In this document: positions 5,614 through 11,942 of the stretch, piece by piece
Numbering within the stretch: position 1 is the first letter of the stretch
How the letters are laid out: the number at the start of each line of letters is the position of its first letter
Assembly: GCA_900751665.1 (NCBI GenBank)
Contig: CAADSV010000012.1
Span: 1 to 11,942, forward strand
Origin: an uncultured Collinsella sp.
GTDB taxonomy: Bacteria; Actinomycetota; Coriobacteriia; Coriobacteriales; Coriobacteriaceae
Reading direction: 5' to 3'
DNA: 11,942 bases
Notes under the pieces: generated by a model
Told to the model about the DNA's origin: nothing
Seen by the model: only the letters and a program-made list of their open reading frames with translations
Databases searched by the model: none
Position numbers and translations under genes: made by a program

Positions 5614-6534
5614 TTACAGGAGACCGTTGTCCTGAAGGACCTTCTTAATCGCCTCGACGTTCTCGCCGGTCATGGCCTTCACCGGGCGCGGCATGGTCGG
5701 GCTGTCGAAGATGCCCATGAGGTTCATAGCGGTCTTGAAGGCGCCGACGCCACCGGCATAGCCCTGAACGCCCGAGGTGACATCCCAGATGTGGGAAATC
5801 TCGTTGAGGCGATCCTGCTCGGCCTTGACGGTAGCCCAGTCGCCGGCCTGAGCGGCCTTCCACTGACGCACGTAGCCCTCGGGCTCAACGTTGGCGAGAC
5901 CCGGAACGGAACCGTCGGCGCCGCCGAGGTAAGCACCGTCGACGACGACCTCGTGACCGGTGAGGATGCTCATCGGATGACCGTTCTTCTCGTTCTCCTG
6001 AACGAGGTAGCGGAACGAGATGTCATCACCCGAGGAATCCTTGACGCCGGCCAGGACGCCCTCGGCGCCGAGCTTGGCAAGGAGCTTCCAGGGGAGCTTG
6101 GTGTGGACGCAGACGGGAATGTCATAGGCAAAGATGGGCAGGTCGAGCTCCTCGTGCAGGATGCGGAAGTGCTCCTCGACCTCGGTCATGCCCTGCAGGG
6201 CATAGAACGGGCAGGTGGCGACAAGTGCATCGGCACCCAGCTCCTGAGCGACCTTGCCGTGCTCGATCATGCGCTCGGTCTCAGTGTCGATGATACCGAC
6301 CAGAACAGGCACGCGGTGGTCGACGATGCGCACGGCCTCGGCGACAATCTGGCGACGGCGCTCGTCGGTGGAGAAGACGACCTCGCCCGAGGAGCCCAGG
6401 AAGAACAGGCCATCGACGCCGGCATCGATCATGCGGTTGATGCTGCGCTCAAAGGAGGCAACATCGAGCTGGTGGTCTTCGGTATCGGGAACAACGACGG
6501 GAGGGATAACGCCGGTGAATTTCTGAGTTGCCAC
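5614..6534 (-). CDS. nanA: DapA/NanA-superfamily lyase, probable N-acetylneuraminate lyase
   Basis: The likely reaction is reversible cleavage of N-acetylneuraminate to ManNAc and pyruvate through a Schiff base. The 306-residue TIM-barrel has the superfamily's pyruvate-binding GSSGE (47-51), Tyr137 in AYDIPV, and Schiff-base Lys165 in GVKDSSGD. The Tyr and Lys numbers equal those I recall for E. coli NanA. The tyrosine motif reads YDIP instead of the usual YNIP, and the dihydrodipicolinate synthase RTG segment after it is absent, which argues against DapA. The later region GGADGSVPGLANV resembles DapA more than NanA, so this is a divergent lyase subgroup. The start is the GTG at 6534: AAGGAG lies 6 bases before it and the protein then begins like the family. 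It precedes nanK across the repeat 5515-5610. Confidence 0.85.
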   Translation of the reverse strand: MATQKFTGVIPPVVVPDTEDHQLDVASFERSINRMIDAGVDGLFFLGSSGEVVFSTDERRRQIVAEAVRIVDHRVPVLVGIIDTETERMIEHGKVAQELGADALVATCPFYALQGMTEVEEHFRILHEELDLPIFAYDIPVCVHTKLPWKLLAKLGAEGVLAGVKDSSGDDISFRYLVQENEKNGHPMSILTGHEVVVDGAYLGGADGSVPGLANVEPEGYVRQWKAAQAGDWATVKAEQDRLNEISHIWDVTSGVQGYAGGVGAFKTAMNLMGIFDSPTMPRPVKAMTGENVEAIKKVLQDNGLL

Positions 6535-6602
6535 AAGAATCTCCTTAGTTGTCTGGCGAGCGGCCCTATGCCGCCCACTCTTGTTGGCAGTGTCCAGGCC
6601 GT

Positions 6603-7454
6603 CTAGGCCAAAGAACACGGGTAGAACGTTTGGTTAAAGAAGTCGACGACTTCGTTTTCGAACGCATTGATGCGCTCGTGAGCGTATTTGGCATAGATGA
6701 TATGCCTTCGGTCACACTCAAGACCGTTGAATACGGCAAACTGACCCTTGGGATCGCTCACGGTGTCCATAAGCGATGTGCCCATGAGCACCAATCCGCG
6801 CACCCGAGACGACAGGGCCTCGAGGCCACCGGGGATTGGATTGGCAACCGCCGTGCAGGCAAGGCCCCGCTCGTCCAGAGCGGAAACCGCCAGCGCAACA
6901 CCGCCGCCAAGGCCCTCGCCCCACGCAAAAATGCGATCGGAGTCCACGCCATCAAGATTGCGCGCAACCTTCGCCAACGCGCAACCCCAACGGACGCGCT
7001 CGACAAAAGCGGGTGAAGCAATCCCCCGCTGCAGGTCGTCCGCACCAGCAACATCGTCATCCAGCGCGAGGACGGCATACCCCATGGCGGAAAATCTCGT
7101 CATGTGATGCCAGCCGCGCACAGGCCGATCGATGTCATGGAACATCAGGCACAGCGGCACGCGCTCAGATACTCGGGCACGACCGACAGGCTCAATCAAA
7201 CGAGCGTGGACCGCATCGTCACCGAGCTTAAAGGAAACCTCCGAGTAACGGGCGCAGGGGTTAACAAAGTCAATTGCCGTAATGGCCAGGCCTTGAATCT
7301 CAAGATTCGGAGCGCATGTCTCTAAATCAGAAACATCTGCTTGGACATCACCGTGCCAGTCCTGATATTCTGCGAGCCTTGACGAAACCGTTCCAGGAAT
7401 TCCCACGAGCCCGGGGACTATCAGCTCGTCAACATTGCTCTCGCACTTAGACAT
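6603..7454 (-). CDS. Degenerate CE7-family alpha/beta-hydrolase, probably inactive as a serine esterase
   Basis: This 283-residue protein is a paralogue of the complete esterase just upstream: QFAVFNGLECDRRH (238-251) matches QFAVYNNLSCDKRH in that neighbour at 10 of 14 positions. The CE7 acid and base are kept (Asp230, His259, same 29-residue spacing), but the nucleophile motif GASQGG is replaced by GEGLGG (179-184), putting Gly181 where serine should be. Between nucleophile site and acid it is about 42 residues shorter, and the PGQGG loop has become DVAG. No frameshift or stop is present, so it is not a plain pseudogene. The ATG at 7454 overlaps the neighbour's stop by 8 bases and has GGAGG just upstream. 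It might bind sialate, aid its partner, or do different chemistry; its function is unknown. Confidence 0.85.
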   Translation of the reverse strand: MSKCESNVDELIVPGLVGIPGTVSSRLAEYQDWHGDVQADVSDLETCAPNLEIQGLAITAIDFVNPCARYSEVSFKLGDDAVHARLIEPVGRARVSERVPLCLMFHDIDRPVRGWHHMTRFSAMGYAVLALDDDVAGADDLQRGIASPAFVERVRWGCALAKVARNLDGVDSDRIFAWGEGLGGGVALAVSALDERGLACTAVANPIPGGLEALSSRVRGLVLMGTSLMDTVSDPKGQFAVFNGLECDRRHIIYAKYAHERINAFENEVVDFFNQTFYPCSLA

Positions 7455-8424
7455 GAGCCTCCCCTCCCTCACAGAAAAACGGAATGATCAGATCGTCAAA
7501 ATCCTGAATCTCCTCGTGGCCAAAGCCTTCAAAGAACTCATGACGCTTGTCGCAGGACAGGTTGTTGTACACCGCAAACTGCGTTGCCGGCGGACAGACG
7601 ATATCGGCCGTGCCCGTGCCAAACAGCACGGGGCACTTGACCATGGGGGCAAAATTCTTGGAATCGAAGTACGCCAGCTTGGCATAGGCTTCCTCGATAC
7701 GGGTCGAGTCCTCGTCAAACCAGCGCGACCAATAGCGCAGACCCTCGTAGGCAATATCGTCGGCGTCCAGATCCCAAACCAGGCGGAAGTCCGATAAGAA
7801 GGGATAGAGGATGGCGGCGCGATTGATAAGCTCGCTGTTAAGCGCGCAGGTTGCAATACCCAAACCGCCGCCCTGCGATGCGCCGTTCACATACACGCGG
7901 GTAAGATCGATACCCTCGAGCTCGCGAACGATACGGCACAGAATGCGAATATCCTGATGTAGGCGGACATAGTAGAGGTTGGCCGGGTCGCCGTCGATAC
8001 CGGCGACGATATGGCCCGCGACCGTCGTGCCCTCAAATCCACCAATGTCCTCGGAGGGGCCTCCTTGGCCAGGACAATCGAGAGCAATGAGCGCCATGCC
8101 CATGCCCGCAAACGACGCCTGCTCAAACCAGCTGCGGCTTGCACCCGGATACCCATGGAACTGAAGTACCAATGGCACAGGCTCGTCCGAGACGGGTTTA
8201 AGGTACTTGGCATGCAGGCGTGCACCACACATGCCGGTATACCAGAGGTCGAAAAACCGACAGGTCGCGGAATCCGCAACCGAAGCCGCCTCAATCTCGT
8301 AGTCGAGCTCGACAGCGTCGGCCTCGGCCATGCGGTCCTTCCAAAAGAGATCGAAATCCGATGGACGGGGCATAGCGCCTCGATATTCACCAAATTGCTG
8401 TTGTAGCTCCTGAGCACTTGGCAT
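7447..8424 (-). CDS. CE7-family acetyl esterase (acetyl-xylan esterase / cephalosporin-C deacetylase type)
   Basis: CE7 esterases remove acetyl groups from small sugars and similar molecules, usually in the cytoplasm. The 325-residue protein has family length and no signal peptide. It shows the N-terminal DFDLFWKDRM (23-32), the HGYPGASRSW segment (90-99), PGQGGPSED (118-126), nucleophile GASQGG with Ser183, acid Asp274 in GTADIVCPP, and base His303 in GFGHEE: a complete catalytic triad. Its place between transporter ATPase and lyase genes suggests removal of O-acetyl groups from imported sialic acids; I infer this from context, and xylo-oligosaccharide or other substrates remain possible. 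The ATG at 8424 fits the family N-terminus although no strong ribosome binding site is near. It overlaps the next gene by 8 bases, suggesting translational coupling with the degenerate paralogue. Confidence 0.92.
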   Translation of the reverse strand: MPSAQELQQQFGEYRGAMPRPSDFDLFWKDRMAEADAVELDYEIEAASVADSATCRFFDLWYTGMCGARLHAKYLKPVSDEPVPLVLQFHGYPGASRSWFEQASFAGMGMALIALDCPGQGGPSEDIGGFEGTTVAGHIVAGIDGDPANLYYVRLHQDIRILCRIVRELEGIDLTRVYVNGASQGGGLGIATCALNSELINRAAILYPFLSDFRLVWDLDADDIAYEGLRYWSRWFDEDSTRIEEAYAKLAYFDSKNFAPMVKCPVLFGTGTADIVCPPATQFAVYNNLSCDKRHEFFEGFGHEEIQDFDDLIIPFFCEGGEAHV

Positions 8425-8460
8425 GGCTCGTGAACCCAGCCTTTCGAAATCGCAACGGAG

Positions 8461-8488
8461 GTGCGCCCGGCAAGGGAACCGGGCGCAC
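8461..8488 (-). repeat. Perfect 10-bp hairpin between oppF and the CE7 esterase
   Basis: GTGCGCCCGG (8461-8470) and CCGGGCGCAC (8479-8488) pair perfectly across an 8-base loop, 16 bases after the oppF stop. No T-run follows on the minus strand, so it is not a standard intrinsic terminator. It could protect the upstream transporter message from 3' decay or mark an RNA cut that sets different levels for transport and catabolic genes. Confidence 0.7.
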
Positions 8489-8504
8489 GGGAGGGAAAGC
8501 GAGG

Positions 8505-9332
8505 CTACTCGCCGAGCTTGGGATGCAGCAGCGACGGCGCAGCGCCGAGCAGCATCTTGGTGTAGGGGTCCTGAGGGTGCTGGAAGACCTGCTTGGCCTC
8601 GCCCTGCTCGACGATCTTGCCACCATTCATAACGATGATGTCGTCAGAGATATAGCGGACCGTCTGGATGTCATGGCTGATGAACACCATGGCCAGGCCG
8701 AGCTCCTTCTTAAGGTCGGTCAGCAGGTTCAGAATCTGCGCACGGACCGAAACGTCCAGAGCCGAGGTGGGCTCGTCGGGGATGATGGCATCCGGGTTCA
8801 GCGACAGGGCACGAGCAATTGCGACGCGCTGGCGCTGGCCGCCCGAAAGCTGGCCGGGAAGAACCTCGGCGGCGGAGCTGGGCAGACCGGTGAGCTCCAA
8901 GAGCTCCTTGACGCGCTTCTCCTGCTCGGCCTCGGTACCCAGGTTGTGGACGCGCATGGGATCGAGCAGTTGCTCGCGAACGACCATGCGGGGGTTGAGC
9001 GCCGTGGCCGGGTTCTGGAACACGACCGAGATGACGCGACCCATGTGGCGACGGTCCTCGGCGGTACGCTTGGTAACGTCCTTGCCCTTAAAGTAGACCT
9101 TGCCGCTCGTGGGGGCCTGCAGGCCGCACATGACGTTGGCGGTGGTGGACTTTCCGCAACCGGACTCGCCGACGATGCCGATGGTCTGTCCGGGCATGAG
9201 CTTAATCGTTACACCCTGGACGGCGTGAACCAGGTTGGGGTGCAGAATCGAGCCGGTACGGGTCCTAAAGGTGACGTGGACGTCATCAAGGAAGATGATC
9301 GGCTCGACGCCGTTGACTGCGGTCTCGCTCAT
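8505..9332 (-). CDS. ABC transporter ATPase, OppF/DppF type
   Basis: This is the second ATP-hydrolysing subunit of a peptide/nickel-class importer, acting on the inner face of the membrane. The 275-residue protein shows Walker A GESGCGKST (55-63), Q-loop Gln106 in VFQNP, signature LSGGQRQR (162-169), Walker B ending in IIPDEPTSALD (183-193, with proline where V or A is usual), and H-loop His220. It ends about 50 residues before typical OppF proteins and so lacks most of the C-terminal extension with its paired cysteines. The ATG comes directly after the stop of the fused permease-ATPase gene, and GGAGGTGA within the end of that gene is its ribosome binding site. With the fusion it supplies the ATPase pair. 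A sialic acid substrate is inferred from the nan genes downstream. Confidence 0.93.
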   Translation of the reverse strand: MSETAVNGVEPIIFLDDVHVTFRTRTGSILHPNLVHAVQGVTIKLMPGQTIGIVGESGCGKSTTANVMCGLQAPTSGKVYFKGKDVTKRTAEDRRHMGRVISVVFQNPATALNPRMVVREQLLDPMRVHNLGTEAEQEKRVKELLELTGLPSSAAEVLPGQLSGGQRQRVAIARALSLNPDAIIPDEPTSALDVSVRAQILNLLTDLKKELGLAMVFISHDIQTVRYISDDIIVMNGGKIVEQGEAKQVFQHPQDPYTKMLLGAAPSLLHPKLGE

Positions 9333-11348
9333 CTACATCACCTCCGCGTGAGGGGTCAAACCATTTGCCTTGAGCACCTCGTCGGGGAGCTCGGAATAGA
9401 AGTGCTCGGTGCCGGGCACGCGCTTGAAGACCGGACGGGTGTCCAGGCCAATGCGCGGATGGCTCGAGCGGGGCGCGAAGCGATCGCCCTTGGGGAAATC
9501 GCGCGGGCTCGGAACGGCGCCGGGCACCTGGTGCAGGCGACCCGAACCGCTCTCGATGGACAGGACGGAACCCAGAAGGCCGCGGGTGTACTCGTGAATC
9601 GGGTTGGTGAGCAGCTCCTTGGTGGGCGCCTGCTCGATAACCTGACCGGCGTACATAACCGTGATGTTATGAGCGACCTCGGCGACCAGTGCCAGGTCGT
9701 GCGAAACGAAGATCATGGCAAAGCCGAGCTTGGCCTGAAGGTCGTTAAGCAGCTTGATGACCTGCTTCTGGACGGTAACGTCCAGAGCGGTCGTGGGCTC
9801 GTCGCAGATGACCAGCTTGGGGTCGCGGGTAAGGGCCATAGCGATCAGAACGCGCTGACGCTGACCACCGGAAAGCTCATGCGGATAGCTCTCGAGCGTA
9901 CGCTTGGGGTCGAGGCCCACGAGCTCCAGGAGCTCCTCGGCGCTGCGGGTGCCACCGCGCTTGGTGAGCTGCTTCATCTGAGCGGAAATGAGCATGGAGG
10001 GGTTGAGCGAGGACAGGGCGTCCTGATAGACCATGGCGATATCGGTACCGCGCAGGCCGAACCACTCCTTCTTGCTCATCTTGAGCAGGTCGCGGCCCTC
10101 CCAGAGAACCTCACCGGAAAGATGCTCGTCATCGTCGGTCAGGCCCATGATGGCCAGCGTGGTGATGGACTTACCGCAGCCGGACTCGCCTACCAGGCCC
10201 ATGGTCTGGCCGGGACGGACGTCAAAGTTGACGTGGTCGACGACGTTGATGTCACCGTGGTGCTCAAACTGGATGCAGAAATCGCGGACCGAAAGGATCG
10301 GCTCGACGGACTCATCGGGCACATGGCGGTCGTTACGCTTGAGTTCGACATCACGCAGAGCGCCAAGACGGGCGGACAGGGACTGAGCCTGCTCCTTGTA
10401 GGCGCGAACGGGGTCGGAGACGAGCAGGTCGGCCTCGCGGCGCTTGGAGGAGTCGGTCGGATCCAGGGCGGCGGAGGGAGCAGCGGCCATGGCGTCGGTA
10501 ATGCCCTCGGACAGGATGTTGAGCGCCAGGCAGGTGATCATGATGGCCAGGCCCGGGAACAGTGCCTGCCACCAACGGCCGGCAAGCACGCCACCGCGAG
10601 CGTCGGCGAGGATGTTGCCCCAGGTAGCGGTGGGCTCCTGGATACCAGCGCCGATGAAGGTCAGCGAGGCCTCGAAGATGATGGCGTCGGCGACCAGGGT
10701 AACGGTAAAGACCATGATCGGGGCGATGCAGTTACGCAGAACATGCTTGATCAAAATCCACGGAGCCTTGGCGCCGGAAACGATGACCGCGCGGACATAG
10801 TCCTCACCGTACTCGGACACGATGTTGGCGCGCACGATACGGGCAATCTGCGGAGTGTACATAAAGCCGATGGCGAAGATGATCGACGGCACGGAATTGC
10901 CCAGGATGGAGACGAAGACGGCAGCGAGGGCAATGCCCGGGATGGACATGATGATATCCAGGATGCGCATGATCGCCTCGGAAACGGACTTGCGCGAAAC
11001 AGCCGCGAGGGCACCCACAATCGAGCCGCAGACCAGAGCCATGGCGGTAGCACCGAAGCCGATGATCAGCGAGTAACGGCCACCGTAAAGCATGCGCGAC
11101 AGAATGTCGCGGCCCTTATCGTCGGTACCGAAGATAAATCCATTGCCGGGAGCCTGGCGAGCAGTGAAAATCTCGACCGGGCTATAGGGGGCGAGCAAGG
11201 GAGCAAGAATCGCGGTCAGGGCGACCAGCACCAGCACGACGGCGGCGATCTTAGAAGACAGCGTCATCTTCTTCCAGCCACCGAGCTTGAGCCCCTTGGA
11301 GGCAGCTTTCTCGAGCTGCTCGGTTTGCTTCTCTCGAATCTTTACCAT
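9333..11348 (-). CDS. Fused ABC transporter permease-ATPase (OppC-OppD type)
   Basis: One 671-residue chain joins a permease and an ATPase that are separate in most peptide/nickel-class importers. Residues about 30-290 are the permease: a first membrane helix (34-54), the GTDDKGRDILSRMLYGGRYS segment (74-93) typical of OppC/DppC, and the coupling-loop region EYGEDYVRAVIVSGA (179-193). A charged linker runs from about 293 to 348. The ATPase has Walker A GESGCGKS (387-394), signature LSGGQRQR (492-499), Walker B VICDEPTTALD (513-523) and His550. The C-terminal extension keeps LHQVPGAVPSP and GDRFAPRS, but the family GC-x-F-x-x-RC cysteines are Asp and Ser. The ATG lies 3 bases after the oppB stop. 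Comparable fusions occur in actinobacteria. A continuous frame with no stop near the linker argues against a sequencing artefact. Confidence 0.93.
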   Translation of the reverse strand: MVKIREKQTEQLEKAASKGLKLGGWKKMTLSSKIAAVVLVLVALTAILAPLLAPYSPVEIFTARQAPGNGFIFGTDDKGRDILSRMLYGGRYSLIIGFGATAMALVCGSIVGALAAVSRKSVSEAIMRILDIIMSIPGIALAAVFVSILGNSVPSIIFAIGFMYTPQIARIVRANIVSEYGEDYVRAVIVSGAKAPWILIKHVLRNCIAPIMVFTVTLVADAIIFEASLTFIGAGIQEPTATWGNILADARGGVLAGRWWQALFPGLAIMITCLALNILSEGITDAMAAAPSAALDPTDSSKRREADLLVSDPVRAYKEQAQSLSARLGALRDVELKRNDRHVPDESVEPILSVRDFCIQFEHHGDINVVDHVNFDVRPGQTMGLVGESGCGKSITTLAIMGLTDDDEHLSGEVLWEGRDLLKMSKKEWFGLRGTDIAMVYQDALSSLNPSMLISAQMKQLTKRGGTRSAEELLELVGLDPKRTLESYPHELSGGQRQRVLIAMALTRDPKLVICDEPTTALDVTVQKQVIKLLNDLQAKLGFAMIFVSHDLALVAEVAHNITVMYAGQVIEQAPTKELLTNPIHEYTRGLLGSVLSIESGSGRLHQVPGAVPSPRDFPKGDRFAPRSSHPRIGLDTRPVFKRVPGTEHFYSELPDEVLKANGLTPHAEVM

Positions 11349-11351
11349 AAT

Positions 11352-11942
11352 CTACACCGTCCTGATGCGCGGGTTGATGAGCAGGTAGAGCATGTCAACC
11401 ACGATGTTGATGATGATGAAGGCAAGAGCAACGACGATGACGACGCCCTGAACCAGGTTCGCCTCGTTGCCCTGAACGCCCTGCAGAATCGCAGTACCCA
11501 TGCCGGGGAGGTTGAAGATGACCTCGATGACGACGGCGCCGCCCATAAGGTAACCGATCTTAAGACCGAGGGTGGTGACCGGGGTGATCAGCGCGTTGCG
11601 AAGAACGTTGATGCCGACGACGACCTTCTCGGGAACGCCGGCGCCGCGAGCCATACGGACATAGTCCTTATCGAGCTCCTCAACCATGGCCGTACGCACG
11701 ATACGAGTCATCTGGCCCGTCAGCGGGAATGCCAGAGCGATAGCGGGCATGATCATACGTCCCAGATAGCCAGCCGGGTTGGTGGTGAAGTGAGGCAGAG
11801 CACCGGACGCCGGGAGCACCTTAAGGTAGGAAGAGAACAGCAGAATCAACAGAACGGCAAGCCAGAACGACGGGGTTGCCAAGCCGGCGATGGAAAAGAC
11901 GCGGAGCACTTGGTCCGGCCATTTATTGCGATACAGTGCCGC
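11352..11942 (-). CDS. ABC transporter permease, OppB/DppB type (5' end outside the window)
   Basis: This is the first membrane subunit of the importer. The frame is open from the right edge to the stop at 11352, giving the C-terminal 196 residues of a protein usually a little over 300 long; the first membrane helix and conserved N-terminal part are missing. Visible are FSIAGLATPSFWLAVLL (family PSF motif before a membrane helix), the coupling-loop stretch EELDKDYVRMARGAGVPE, and further hydrophobic segments near the end, then the family ending YLLINPRIR. The fused permease-ATPase follows after 3 bases, so the two are one operon. By the usual order the substrate-binding lipoprotein gene should lie just outside the right edge. 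Confidence 0.95.
   Translation of the reverse strand, partial: AALYRNKWPDQVLRVFSIAGLATPSFWLAVLLILLFSSYLKVLPASGALPHFTTNPAGYLGRMIMPAIALAFPLTGQMTRIVRTAMVEELDKDYVRMARGAGVPEKVVVGINVLRNALITPVTTLGLKIGYLMGGAVVIEVIFNLPGMGTAILQGVQGNEANLVQGVVIVVALAFIIINIVVDMLYLLINPRIRTV

Noticed and set aside
5614..6534. Dihydrodipicolinate synthase (dapA) for lysine synthesis
   Set aside because: The RTG segment following the tyrosine motif in DapA is absent and the neighbours are nanK and nanE.
5563..6606. 347-codon plus-strand frame covering nanA
   Set aside because: Fully antisense to the lyase gene, repetitive in composition and with no recognisable motif; it also starts inside the inverted repeat 5515-5610.
6535..6618. 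GTG start that would lengthen the lyase by 28 residues
   Set aside because: It overlaps the end of the preceding gene and lacks family sequence; the GTG at 6534 has AAGGAG at ideal spacing.
6603..7454. Calling the degenerate CE7 gene a pseudogene
   Set aside because: The frame is intact over 283 codons with conserved Asp, His and surrounding motif, a good ribosome binding site and overlap with its neighbour, which fits a maintained gene.
7455..7472. GTG start 18 bases upstream for the degenerate CE7 protein
   Set aside because: The added codons are the G/A-rich ribosome binding site of the ATG at 7454.

Overview
The window is a high-GC, gene-dense bacterial segment in which every supported gene reads on the minus strand, so the biological order runs from right to left. 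The gene set points to an intestinal actinobacterium of the class Coriobacteriia, with Collinsella or a close relative my best guess. The reasons are a WhiA regulator next to RapZ and glycolytic gap-pgk, together with a host-glycan sialic acid operon. This placement is inferred from protein style and gene order; no marker gene in the window proves it.

Right part (11942 to 3652): a probable sialic acid uptake and breakdown operon. It begins outside the window. Inside are a peptide/nickel-class ABC permease (OppB/DppB type, 5' end missing), a natural fusion of the second permease with the first ATPase (OppC-OppD type), a second ATPase (OppF type), two tandem CE7 (acetyl-xylan esterase / cephalosporin-C deacetylase) family proteins, a NanA-type lyase, a ROK-family ManNAc kinase (NanK) and ManNAc-6-phosphate 2-epimerase (NanE). 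The inferred route is import of sialic acid, removal of O-acetyl groups, cleavage to ManNAc plus pyruvate, phosphorylation, and epimerisation to GlcNAc-6-phosphate. The substrate-binding protein, regulator, sialidase and nagA/nagB are not seen here. The gene nearest the lyase is a degenerate CE7 protein: it has lost the nucleophilic serine and about 42 residues but keeps the Asp and His.

The gaps inside this operon hold long, nearly symmetric inverted repeats: 4365-4460 (between nanK and nanE, with a UUCG-capped core and a T-run after it), 5515-5610 (between nanA and nanK), and a shorter perfect hairpin at 8461-8488 (between oppF and the esterase). They are the least explained structures in the window.

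Left part (3553 to 1): rapZ and whiA form a tight pair with no yvcK between them, followed by gap (GAPDH) and the start of pgk. An intrinsic terminator separates nanE from rapZ and another separates gap from pgk. The gap upstream region carries a 14-bp perfect palindrome and a weak candidate promoter. No rRNA, tRNA, CRISPR array, insertion sequence or prophage gene was seen. No gene-free stretch exceeds 300 bases.
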